64,000 nucleotides of DNA from Cristatella mucedo (lineage: Eukaryota > Bryozoa > Phylactolaemata > Cristatellidae), in NCBI GenBank assembly GCA_009760855.2, contig WPIO01000193.1, forward strand, positions 283,501 through 347,500. The letters are read 5' to 3'. The translations under genes were made by a program, and so were the position numbers. This document shows, piece after piece, positions 54,172 to 64,000 of this stretch. The notes under the pieces were generated by a model, which searched no databases, had not been told where the DNA came from, and worked only from the letters and a program-made list of their open reading frames with translations. Position 1 is the first letter of the stretch, and each line of letters begins with the position of its first letter.

Positions 54172-55830
54172 ATTCTCTGTCACTCAGACTGGCTCTTTTG
54201 TACACACATGAAGCTCATAAGGCTAAAAAACCGAGGGCTTCCAACGATTTCTGCCCTCAGACAGCAGACCTACTCGGTGCACCCGCCGTAGCGAGCCGAG
54301 TGCTGATATTCCATGCATGCATGCTGGGAAAGAAAACATGCTTTTGTCGTGCAAGAAAAGACGGTCCGAATGGCCGTGCACATCTGCCACGGCGCAGAAT
54401 TTCTATTATGGAGCTATTGTGTAGTGAAAGCCAATAAACTCACCGTGTTGAACAATAATCAATTTAGCCAAATGAATTTAAAGGGAAAATCAATTTTGCA
54501 AAAAGTGAAGTTTAGGCCTGCATACATAATGGATCTCATTACAGCGGCTCGTGTTTTCTCTGCATTCTGGCATTGTTGCAGAAGTTTAGTCAAACAAATT
54601 TCGATGCCTCACATAACAATAGGTCGAAGTTTAATTATTCATGTGCAATTATCATTATTATCCGCCGGTGGGTAGCCATACAATTGCCAGCGCCTGCCTC
54701 AGCGTAATGATCCCTGCTGCCACCGGTGCCGTGTAGTGCAGACGGAATGGTCTCTGACTCTCAAATGAGTACCGTTCACCTTCTCTTTCCTTAACGGGCA
54801 GAAACAGCACCGAGTATCCATTTGGCACACAGGTAGAAAGATACACCTGCGCACATATACACACTTGCACGCGCACACACTCACCCACACTCACACACAC
54901 TCACACACACAAACACACACACACATGCACACCTGACTGCAATCTACCACTACCCCGAGGCCACCGGTCATTTGGGGCCATGCAGAAAAAAACGATGGGC
55001 ACATGGTCTGCCACAGAGTCGGATTAAGCCGTGTACACACGGTCTAAAGCGGCAAGGCAAGCAAGTCAGTTGACAGGCACCGGGCGCTCACCTGGCCGCC
55101 CGAGCTAGTGGCAAAAACCTGAGGGACCACCTAAATTCAGGTAAGGGGCAAGACGGTGGTGCACTCGCCCTGCGGTTCCTGCCGTCACTCCGAGGGAATC
55201 ACTTGCCTCGGCGGCACCGGCTCTTAGCAGCGAAGGCCAGACAGACTGGGTCTGGACTGGTGCGGAGACCGACAGCTGGCTGAGCACCAAGTTTTAAGCG
55301 AGAATAGGCAGCCGAGGTCGCCAAAGCGTCGTCAAAATCCCTGAGCAGCCAGAGCCGGCAGGACAGCACTGGCTTTCAGCTCGGGGGGGGGGGGAGGAGC
55401 GGCCGGCCGGCGGTTGCATGTGGCAGTCTGCTGATGCCATACACCGAGGCTGCCGGGCCCCCCCCACTCTGTTGCATCGAAAACGATGGCGGGGCTTGCA
55501 CCACTCTGTAGCTCTCACCCTTGATTCACTGCAGGTCAGACTCCCCCCCCCCCAGAAGACGAAGAGGTAGTGACAATGGGAGGGATGGGTGTGCACCTCC
55601 ACCACCACAAGTCTAGTGCTGGCACCAACTAGCTGATCATAGTAAGCTATCAGGGCAGTGTGAACGACCATTCATGAGCTACAATAAACGGTGAGGAATA
55701 GCAGCAGCAACTATTTCCTTCCTCTTCAGGCCATCCAACAGGCCAACAAGGATTGACTAGACAAGGCACACTTTAGCGCCCTTAGCAAGTAGCGAGCAGT
55801 GGTCAACTACTGTCTCCCTCTCACTGTCTG

Positions 55831-55901
<71 letters not shown>

Positions 55902-55912
55902 AGTGTGTGTGC
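55831..55912 (+). repeat. (GT)n array
   Basis: GT array with a few GAGT interruptions. Confidence 0.95.
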
Positions 55913-56062
55913 TTGTGAGCTTCAGAACCATACAGCTGTTTCTCATTCCCTGAAACATATCGGTAGTCATTGAAATTCATCAGCCACCTTACCGGATATA
56001 TAAAAGCAAGGTTTCGGCTTAATTGAAGGACACGACCTCTCGACCAACTCTAGTGTGAGGGT

Positions 56063-56063
56063 C

Positions 56064-56143
<80 letters not shown>
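56063..56143 (+). repeat. (TA)n(GT)n compound array
   Basis: Short TA array followed by a GT array. Confidence 0.95.
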
Positions 56144-56144
<1 letters not shown>

Positions 56145-56975
56145 ATACATACACAATGGCTGCAAATACCGCTCATAAATACGGGCATGCATTCATGCAA
56201 ACACACACACACACACACACGGCCGAACTCACACACACATACGCAGGTGTGAAGGCATGGACAGATGCAGGCGGCACACACCGACCGCTCCATCTAACAA
56301 CTCTGTCTAATCGTTCAGATTCTCTACCATTCCCCTCTATCCTTTAGCTTTCGATGCCGGGGAGGGGGGCCTGCGAACAGTAGACCTACCTCGGAGTACC
56401 CTGCTGCAGCACATCGGCGGGAGTATGCACCTGCCACCATGCCGGCTGGTTACCATGCTGAGCAGAGCCAAGCAGCCGGGCTAAGCTGCAGGGATGGGCA
56501 AGCTTTGCCCCTCATCGGGCTCACTCACCTCTCCGGCTGCAGCTCTCGGCTGCTCCCCTTCCTCCTCACCGAGGGATTCTCGCCAGTGCCGCCAGTCTTA
56601 ATGCCTCATGCTCTTAGGCGAAACTAAAAAATGAATGGCTTTTGAGTCAAAGGTCAACTCCTTTGTAATTGCACTGTAATGTATACACGCAGGCCACGCC
56701 CACGGCACCGGCCAGGCGGTGGCCACGAGGCATAAAAGGCAATAAATTTAGGTGCGTTTCGATCGGCGGCGTTCTGATTGGCTCGCCCGTGGCGCAACGA
56801 CGAAATTCTGATTACGGCTAGCGGCGGCTGCGACTTGCGGCTACTTTTGTTACTCTGCGCCAAGGCCGGCTTAAGCATTGGCTAGACGAAATGTGGCCTG
56901 CCCGCCCGCCCGTCAGGCTCACGAGCCTACCGTTCTGGTAGCGAGCACTAGCTTTGCGTTATTTTTCTGGCCGGC

Positions 56976-56982
56976 TATAAAA
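56976..56982 (+). promoter_or_regulatory. Candidate TATA box
   Basis: ggcTATAAAAcac lies about 320 bp upstream of an ATG at 57,295 that is followed by a strong donor (caa|gtaagt at 57,313). A CCAAT-type motif (gattgg) lies near 56,777. This could be the promoter of the plus-strand gene whose exons appear at 58.2 and 60.7 kb. Confidence 0.25.
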
Positions 56983-58170
56983 CACCTGCTGTGCCTATGG
57001 CAGGCGGTTAAGCCGTGTCCATTAAAGCATAAAGTTGGAGAGTCGGACTCCAACTAGCTCACGCCTGAGCTGCCTTCCTTTGGCTCAGCTCGGCTGATCA
57101 GTCGGTTGCACATAGGCGGCAATCACAAAAGCTAGTCGGTTCAGTTACCATCCGAGCGTGTAGTTCACGTAGTTCGCTATCGTTCGGCATAAAGAGCGAG
57201 CCGAGGGTCGCGGCTGGCCCGGACTTACCGATCAACGTACAGCCGGGTTCGATTAGTTGACGTAGCATGAGTCAAGCAAAGGCAATCTGTTAGCATGGAT
57301 TTCCCGATCCAAGTAAGTCGGTCACGATGGCTTATGCAAGCATTTGGAGCGACGCTCGAGGTCAAACCAGTGCTGGTCTCCTAGCTAGCTGTCAGCTGGC
57401 AGGCGTGGCCGAAAGCAAATTAGACTGCTTAATGGCTCATACCACTATCAGAGTTTTTGGGGTCACGGATGGTATCAACGTGGAACAGCACACAACCCAT
57501 CCAGGTACTTTCCGTGAGCTGCCACAGCGGCACACTGACCGGCAGATCAGCCCTCGTGGTGCGATAGGTAACTGTCAAGTCAAACCAGCCCAGCGTGGGC
57601 CAGAGCTAGGCAACAATTCTGGCGATTCCGTTTTTATTCATTCTATGGATCTTAGAGCCTGGCCGTTGGCGTTCCTCGGCTATTAAGTAAGCCATCGTGA
57701 ACGGAAATACTGCTTTCCTCTAGATAGATAACAATAAGGCTGAAAATTAGTAGCTTCTCGTTCTCATCTTATTTGCGGCCGCTCGCACGCACGAAATAGG
57801 TTAGGTATCTGCGGCCCATTCTCTGCTGAATCGGACTTCAGCAGATTGCCTATCTCTCACAAAGTCCCTTTGAAGCTGCTAGGGTGAGGGCGATAGTTTG
57901 TGGCATGATTCTGCCTGCATTCATACAGTTGTGAAATGGTGCAGCTTCGTATTTTTTATACCTATCATCGAGCTCGGGCTCTTAGCTCTTTTTTGCACTG
58001 ACGTGACCGGATCGCATTGCCAAGCTCTTAGAAGTTTGTCGGACCCGGTAACCTTTGTTCTAAGAAATCTTTATTGTCTGTCCCCCTTGAAAAAATTTGA
58101 GTGACCATGCTGCATGTTGACGGCCAGGCAGCGTACAACGTGGATCCTTAGGAAAAATCGGCATTTGCAG

Positions 58171-58274
58171 TGGAGAAATCCAGTGCAAAGCCTGATTCGA
58201 CTCAGGATAAGAGACATAAAAAGAAGAATGATAAGGATCATCCAGGCTCCAAGAAGAAAAAAGCCAAGCCGAAG
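58171..58274 (+). CDS. Lysine-rich internal exon of a plus-strand gene
   Basis: The acceptor gcatttgcag at 58,161-58,170 and donor GAAG|GTAAGG bound 104 bases. One leftover base of an upstream exon is needed at the start, and the exon ends in phase 0, matching the exon at 60,711. The 34 full codons encode a highly basic, Ser/Asp-containing stretch with HKKKNDKDH and GSKKKKAKPK, a nuclear-localisation-like or disordered linker. The upstream exon is not securely identified: the ATG at 57,295 with donor at 57,313 would join in the wrong phase, so at least one more exon is needed. Confidence 0.5.
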
Positions 58275-59604
58275 GTAAGGGTGCACAGTCCATGCCATTC
58301 GGCTGGCCGTCCATCGAGCTTCTGCTTGTCCGCGTTGCACACGCACATCGTCAGCCAGACGCGATTGCCATTTCATTATTCAACAGCTGCACCGCGTTAA
58401 ATTCCGGCCGTGGCCAGTGGCGTGGAATTTGGCTTCTGAGCTCCTCTCAATCGTTAGGAACAGTCGGTCAAATGGGTCTATTATGTCCGAACCCAGACAA
58501 GTTTTGTAGCAGCAAAGCTGCAGAAGTCTTTGCCCAACCTAGAGAGTGTGCGACAGCGTCTTTCTATACTGTACTCATAGATTAAGTTGCAGTCTCGCGG
58601 CAGCCAGATATTGGGATTTGCCGTGGTCGCACCAGGTGTGCAGTTTACACCGTGGGCTGTGGCTCTGTCTAGTTAGGCTGCTGGCCGTGCTCGTCCATAC
58701 TGACGATCACCATCCGAAGTTTTCAGCTGGCAGAGTTAGGCCGTAGTAAGCCGGTACTTGGGAGTGAGTAGTCACTGTTGACACAATCTTGTTTTTTGGT
58801 GCTTGCTTGTTTGCACTCGCTATTCCTGTCTGCTTGCTGCAGTTTGGCTGCAGCTGCAGTAGTGCTTGATGTATGGGCTGGCATTCACATTCACAGCTGG
58901 ATGCCTCCTGCAGCAAGCACTTGTTCTGATCGAATGGATTCGATCGAGCAGAGGCACAAAGGATCGCGAGGATATAGGGGCTTGCAGGGAGCTTGTAGAA
59001 AGAACGACATCAAATGAGCTGGGGTGAAGTGGTGGCATCATTCTATTCTCGAGCCAACCGTTGCCACATTATTTCAATCCTCCCGGATGTTGTCGTTGGT
59101 TGCTCTGGTCAGCGTGACTGCTATCCTGTGCTCCACTTGAATTCTGTGCAGTGATCCAGCAGCAAGCTTCATGCCGCGCTGTGTAGCTTCGAGATGCCAC
59201 TGCGGTTGTTGTCAGCATTCTGTGGCCAGAAGAAGTGTATCAGGTACGCCGAAGTAGGTGAGTTGGTAGGACTTTTACCTGAGCTCCCTCTCCCCTTACA
59301 CTGTGGCTGCTTCTGAAAGTAAACAGCTCTGGCCGAGAGCCTTTTCTCACTGTCCTTCACGAAGGAATTCACAGCTAGAAACTCTATGTCGTATGCTTCT
59401 CTCACTTTGCCTTCCGCTGAGCTCCCATGTCACGGTTGCGTATGGCGATGCCATCGCTGGTCGGTGGCTCAGCTCCCAAATAGCAAACAGCTCATCTTTC
59501 TGAGGCATTTTTTTTTAGGTCATTTTCTTTGTTGCTAGTCGGTGTGTCTGTGCTTTTGCCTGCTTTCGAATTAGATTTTCCTTATATTTAGCAACAACAG
59601 TAGT

Positions 59605-59655
59605 AAAAGTGAATGGCTAGCACACCAAGAGAACTAAATCTCTTTCTGGCACTTT
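59605..59655 (-). mobile_element. Solo LINE/SINE 3' hairpin
   Basis: Minus-strand form of the shared tail: gtgcc..AGAAAGAGATTTAGTTCTCT..ggtgtgct. Confidence 0.5.
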
Positions 59656-59749
59656 AAGCGCAGCTGATGACTTGCTCAAGAGCTAAGTCAGAATTAATGT
59701 GCAGATAGTGCTGCGCAGGCCCACTGGGTCTTGCAGCTGCATGCCGAGC

Positions 59750-59907
59750 TGGTTTGATTGAGCGCTTAAGGTGCTAGCTCCGACCAAGGTCTGGCTGAGG
59801 TCGTGGGCTCAAGCCCCGAGGCACATGTGAAGCGCCTGAATAGAGATTGAGTTCTCTTGAGGCGCTATACAAACGAATTATATATATATATATATTTATA
59901 TATATAT
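59750..59907 (+). mobile_element. tRNA-derived SINE, family 1
   Basis: Plus-strand A box (gagcgcttaaggtgctagctc), B box (tgggctcaagcccc), then the hairpin gaagcgcctgaatagagatt..gaggcgct and a TA tail. It is the best-preserved copy next to the one at 21,557. Confidence 0.75.
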
Positions 59908-60420
59908 AGTTAAGAATGAGTTAGACCGGTCTTATTCTCCTGATTGTGATGTGCTGTGACATCATATTAACCCTGGCTACATATTTGCTCATGCTCCTGG
60001 GCCCTCGGATTATGATGTGCTGGATCGAGTTATTCCAAGGTATTTTGTAATTTCTACAGGAGCCGAACGATGTGCAGAAAGGTATCAGGTAGCTCGCTAG
60101 ATGATCTCAACTTGGATTCACAGCCTCCACACCACAACCCCACCCACTCCTTAAGTAGTCTGGGACTGGCAGCATAGGCATTGGGGTAGGCACTTAGGGC
60201 AAATATTTGCGCACTTTCAAGGCATTTGCATTGGCATGGCAAAAGCTTGCAATGGTTGGAGGGTTGGTAGCGCTGGAATTAAATAAGCACCATCATTTGA
60301 AATTCACTAGTTGGAGCAACCACTTATTTTAACCCCTGAATGTCTGAATGCGGCGCTCTGAACTGAGTCGTTTTATGATTCAGCACTGCGAATTGCCTGT
60401 CATCGCAATTCTGCCCACCA

Positions 60421-60422
<2 letters not shown>

Positions 60423-60487
<65 letters not shown>
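60423..60487 (+). repeat. (GT)n array
   Basis: Perfect GT dinucleotide repeat. Confidence 0.96.
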
Positions 60488-60710
60488 TCCTTGAACGTTG
60501 ATTGATACAATAGTCAATAGTGAGGCGAGCCCTTGTTGCAGCCGGCTGCAGTTCGTCCTGTGAGGACGAGTCCATCCTGATTCGGCATGTCGTGCTATGG
60601 CGCTGCGTGCCACCTTGACACTTCTGTCGCGGGCACCCTGCTGTTGGTCTCGATCAAGTGCAGAGCATGCCGGCACGCCCCCATTGTGGCTATAATGTCC
60701 ATTCTTTCAG

Positions 60711-60908
60711 GAAAGGCTGAAGAACAAGAGCTCGGGAAAAGATCTGCCGAAGCAAGCCTTTGGTCTACCGCACGGTGCAGACCGCAGGGATCGTGTTGGC
60801 GTGCGTCCGATCGAGTTCTACTTGGACGACAGTGCCGCTGCCGTTCGGCAGATGTTTGAGGCCGTACCTGAGCCGCTGCTCAACGATCTTATCCCGACCG
60901 TATTAAAG
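60711..60908 (+). CDS. Exon resembling the conserved core of CAAP1
   Basis: The acceptor attctttcag and donor AAAG|GTGATC bound 198 bases in phase 0 at both ends (66 residues). After a basic N-terminal part (ERLKNKSSGKD), the segment RPIEFYLDDSAAAVRQMF followed by LLNDLIPTVLK resembles the conserved core of caspase activity and apoptosis inhibitor 1 as I remember it. The shared features are a Pro-x-x-Phe-Tyr step, a helical stretch, and a Leu-x-Pro-x-Val-Leu-Lys end. CAAP1 is a small, mostly disordered nuclear protein, consistent with the Lys-rich preceding exon. The downstream exons expected from the family are not seen before 64,000. Assignment is by motif memory only. Confidence 0.5.
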
Positions 60909-61299
60909 GTGATCGTAGTCTTGGGGTGGGGGGGGCTGCCGTTTAGGTTCTGCTCACGGTGCCTAGTGAGCCTGCCCTTCGAGTTCTGTGCGTTAAGTTG
61001 ATGTGACTCGTAAAGCCTACGGTCATGATCGTGAGTTGGATTGAGGTTGACAATTCGTCACTCTAATATTCAAGATTAGAGTGTTTGAAGCAAGGACACT
61101 TGGAACATCTGAGCGTGACTTTAGTTGCAGCAAAGCGTAGCAGGGTGCATCTGTTGCAAGATTCCAGCGGCTCCTCTCGATCGATTAGCCCTAAAAGACT
61201 GGCACATATGGCCGGTAGGGGTACCTTCTTGGTTCGCTTGCATTGGTATTCTTTTTCTGATGATGTGCTCTGTGAATCCTTAACGCCTCCATGGCCAGT

Positions 61300-62060
61300 G
61301 GGGCTCCCTTTCTCTGCACCCCTCCTTCCTGACCGAACTTGTCTGCCCATGTCTTCTTTCCTTTCTTTATGTGTCCATATGTGTCCATAGATCCAACTGT
61401 CTCGTTTCTTTGCCTATTCTCTTATCGGCGGCTCTCTCATCTTGACCTGCTTGCTGATGCCATCTGTTGTGCTCTCATCTGCTCTATTCCTCCTGACTAT
61501 CTCCTCGTCTCGCCTCCTTTCCACACAGCAACCTTTTCTGTCTTGTCCTCTCATCTCCTTAAGTTGGCTTTCTCTTGTCTCCTGTCAGCGCAGCCTATCC
61601 TCACCACTCTGCCTGGAGGCTACCCTCGCTGTCCTGCCCACTCCCGCCTTCTATCCACCTTTCCAGGCGCCTTTCTCCTCTCCTGTCCTCTTCTTGAATT
61701 CTCTGTGCATGCCTCTTCTCTCATCTCTTCACCTAATTTTCTCCCTCCCCCTTATCTTCTCACCGTGCCCAATCTCCTCTCCCCTTCCCACTGTTTTCCT
61801 GCCTCCTAGGGTCGTGCCCGGCATGTTCCCTGCTCTCTTGCTCATGTGTCTGCTGTTTTTTCTCTTCTCCAGGCCTCTGCACCTGTTTCATGTCTCTTTT
61901 CTTGCACCCCTTTCTCTGCCTCTCCTCCACTACTATCTTCTCTCTTCTACTCTACTGTCATTTCCTATCAGTGGTTTCATGTCCATCGTGTACCCCCATG
62001 TTCCCCACGTTAACCGTGTACCCCGGCTCCTCTCCTCTCTAATCTTTTCTACTCCTCTCT
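61300..62060. other. Pyrimidine-rich tract, about 750 bp
   Basis: The plus strand is strongly C+T-rich. Two overlapping plus-strand frames (61,339-61,809 and 61,442-62,089) are open mainly because stops need purines. I see no protein domain, and hydrophobic Leu/Ser/Pro composition follows from base content. Confidence 0.55.
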
Positions 62061-62244
62061 TTCGTGTGTGGCCACAACGAGCTTCGTGAGACACAACCTT
62101 GCCAATTCAATAATATTAAGGGCATATATTTATCATTTTATAAACCACAGTATAAGACTTTCAAGATACTACGAAACTCGGATATGTAATAAAAATAAAA
62201 ATAATAATAATAATAACACTAGAAAGACATTTGTATCCTGCCGT

Positions 62245-62385
62245 AAGAAAACTTAATCTCGTGGGTCTTAGCCCAAGGGGGTATCGTGCTCACACTTCAT
62301 GACCAGGTCGCCAAGTTCGAGTCCTGCTGCAGGCTATTATTTATTGCTCACTGCTAGTGAGAGTGTTAGCTGCTAAGGCTCCTTT
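62245..62385 (+). mobile_element. tRNA-derived SINE, family 2
   Basis: tRNA-like head (gggtcttagcccaagggggta), B-box-like aagttcgagtcc, and the tail with attgctcactgc and aaggctcctttattgcc as in the two family 2 copies. Confidence 0.55.
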
Positions 62386-62464
62386 ATTGCCTTGTACTTT
62401 CGAATGAAGCTGTTTTATACTTTTAATTATTCTGTTTTTCTTAGCACTTTACATATGATAATAG

Positions 62465-62630
62465 GAAGAAGAAATTAGTATAGTGCCCTCAGAAAACAAA
62501 ATATCTGTCTAGGCACTTTACAAATGCTGTAAAGAAAGCCTGTTAGTATGGTTAGTGATAGCATGGACAATGCAGGCACTCATTAGCACACAAGGGACAA
62601 ATCATACGAATCCAGCTATATACAGGCTAG
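62465..62630 (-). mobile_element. LINE family A 3' fragment, diverged
   Basis: It matches 18,555-18,790 in order: hairpin, the gcactttacaaatgctg segment, and the tggttagtgatagcatg segment. Older than the copies at 13.9 and 18.5 kb. Confidence 0.65.
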
Positions 62631-63487
62631 TCCTCATCTATACAAGCTGGCAGCACGTCTAGCAGTTCATCATACAATTTGTAAGCTTCCTGTGCCCAGC
62701 CCTTCACACCTGAAGCTGCAGCACTTGGGCAGAGCTAGCATTTTCAATTCTCCGAGGTAACCTGTGGTACGCAAGCAGCTCTGGCTCAAAATCCAGCTTA
62801 ACGTCATGATCAGTACATGACAGTTCGTCCAGCTTGAAGCCCACCTGCTCAGGTGCATCGAAATCTAGCTGGTCCACCACCTGGCCAGGTAGCCAGCAGT
62901 GATGATGCCATCACATCACTCTGTGGTTAGGGCTGGCCGAATGGCTGGGTAGCTGGGCTGATCCTGTTTAGCTCCAAGCTTGAACTCGATGCAGCACGAG
63001 TTGCTGTGCTGCCAGCAAAACCAGCCGTCCGGCCGTCCATTCTATGCCATTGTATTGCATTCAGCTAGAGATTTTGCCAATCGACAAGCTCGAGAGCAGC
63101 AGCTGCCATTCGAAGCCGTATTAAAAGCTCACTTGTCTAGCTGCTGACAAATCTCAGGTGCCGAAGCGCGTGGCTACATCCTTCCAGGCTGTACTGTTGC
63201 ATGAGAGCATGCAGATCTGAGACTAGTGGCACTCACGGTTAACATGTCATTAATTTTTGGAAACTATGTGCGATCTGTTTGGCAGTCATCGTTAAGCTTG
63301 CTATCGCCACGTTTCTCTTTTGCTGTCATGAGGACTGTGCATGCTGCCTGTCCGCTTGAGCATTTGCTTCTTGCGATAGAGTTGCAGGAGAGCATGTCTG
63401 TGGTGTGAACTTGCTTCCATGACGCAAGTGTTCATGGGGTGCTAGCAAGTCTGCACATGTCTGAGCACATGTGCACATGCGAGCGAG

Positions 63488-63488
<1 letters not shown>
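62631..63488. other. Unassigned, possible weak minus-strand coding segment near 62,640-62,890
   Basis: On the minus strand, two frames around 62,640-62,890 give acidic, Leu-rich peptides with non-repetitive composition, but no domain or clear splice boundaries. It is recorded only as a possibility. Confidence 0.2.

Positions 63489-63573
<85 letters not shown>
63489..63573 (+). repeat. (GT)n array
   Basis: Near-perfect GT dinucleotide repeat. Confidence 0.96.
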
Positions 63574-63576
<3 letters not shown>

Positions 63577-64000
63577 ACGTACGAATGTGAGCACGTGGGC
63601 TGGCGTGTCCTTGAGCCTGCACACTTTTTTGCACACTTACATTGGTCGGAGCGAATCATTAGATAGTTTTCAGTCTGCTGCTGCTGCTTCTGCCACTGCC
63701 ATCATGGCTGCCGCTAAGCATGTGCCTGCTTGTGGCCTGCTAAGTTGTCTGCTGCTCTGCGATGCACCGGTTAGTGAAACCGTGTAACGTCAGTGCCCGG
63801 CTCGTGCATCAGTATTGATTTCGAGCATCCTCGAGCATCGAGCTAATACCTCGAGCAGAGAGCAAACTAGCTGCTGCTGTATGCATTGAATGGGATGGCC
63901 GACAGTGGAGAACCGACCTGCAAGGGAGGTATAGCTATAGCCGAGCTGGCAATTATTTATTCATGAGATATCATGGCGGTGTGTTTTTTAAGTGGCAGGT
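63574..64000. other. Right edge, nothing recognised
   Basis: No coding, RNA or element sequence recognised. Confidence 0.3.

Larger units (their letters stand above)
51119..57294. other. Intergenic/upstream region of the zinc-finger gene, no protein gene recognised
   Basis: It contains several microsatellites and a solo LINE tail (listed separately) and a few unique AT-rich segments (52,321-52,460; 54,430-54,660). Upstream noncoding exons and promoters of the zinc-finger gene probably lie here. Open frames have no domain content. Confidence 0.4.
58275..60710. other. Probable intron of the CAAP1-like gene
   Basis: It contains a solo LINE tail (minus) and a family 1 SINE. No other exon was convincing. 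Confidence 0.4.

Noticed and set aside
57295-57312. ATG plus consensus donor as exon 1 of the CAAP1-like gene
   Set aside because: Joining it directly to 58,171 gives the wrong phase, so it was not included as a coding exon.
61339-62089. Two overlapping Leu/Ser/Pro-rich proteins
   Set aside because: Open only because the strand lacks purines; no motif and two frames at once.

Overview
The window is animal nuclear DNA. The evidence is a spliced multi-exon C2H2 zinc-finger gene, non-LTR retrotransposons of the CR1/L2 type, a hAT transposon, tRNA-derived SINEs and very long dinucleotide arrays. I cannot name the species; an invertebrate is my guess. Two compositions are joined: an AT-rich, densely coding block (1 to about 13,237) and a GC-balanced, repeat-rich host block (the rest).

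Block 1 (1-13,237) is the right part of an endogenous Polinton/Maverick (adintovirus-like) virus. It carries a packaging ATPase, an adenain-type protease behind a zinc ribbon, a capsid-type protein with a parvovirus-like phospholipase A2 domain, and a protein-primed DNA polymerase B. It also carries unusual cargo: an HNH-AP2 endonuclease and three tandem genes built like phage tail fibres. Integrase, major capsid and penton genes are not in the window and would lie to the left. The polymerase has two in-frame stops and the protease two frame breaks, while most other genes are open. Nearly every gene has a TATA(G/A) motif within a few bases of its ATG, which I used to choose starts.

Block 2 (13.2-35.7 kb) is a mobile-element graveyard. 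It holds two closely similar copies of a CR1/L2-like LINE (13.9-14.9 and 18.5-21.4 kb, both minus) and a decayed hAT transposase (15.7-18.1 kb) split by a fragment of a second LINE family. It also holds several decayed copies of that second family, SINEs sharing a 3' hairpin with the LINE, a 30-bp minisatellite, a decayed GPY/F-type integrase (30.7-31.8 kb) and a 650-bp GA array.

Block 3 (37.3-51.1 kb, minus) is one zinc-finger gene. Seven exons join with consistent phases into about 1,615 codons and eleven C2H2 fingers. Its introns hold SINEs, LINE debris and GA, GT, GACA and GGA arrays.

Block 4 (51.1-64 kb) is mostly noncoding, with microsatellites and a few AT-rich, unique-looking segments that could be regulatory. 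Two plus-strand exons (58.2 and 60.7 kb) belong to a lysine-rich nuclear-type protein that resembles CAAP1 and probably continues beyond the window.
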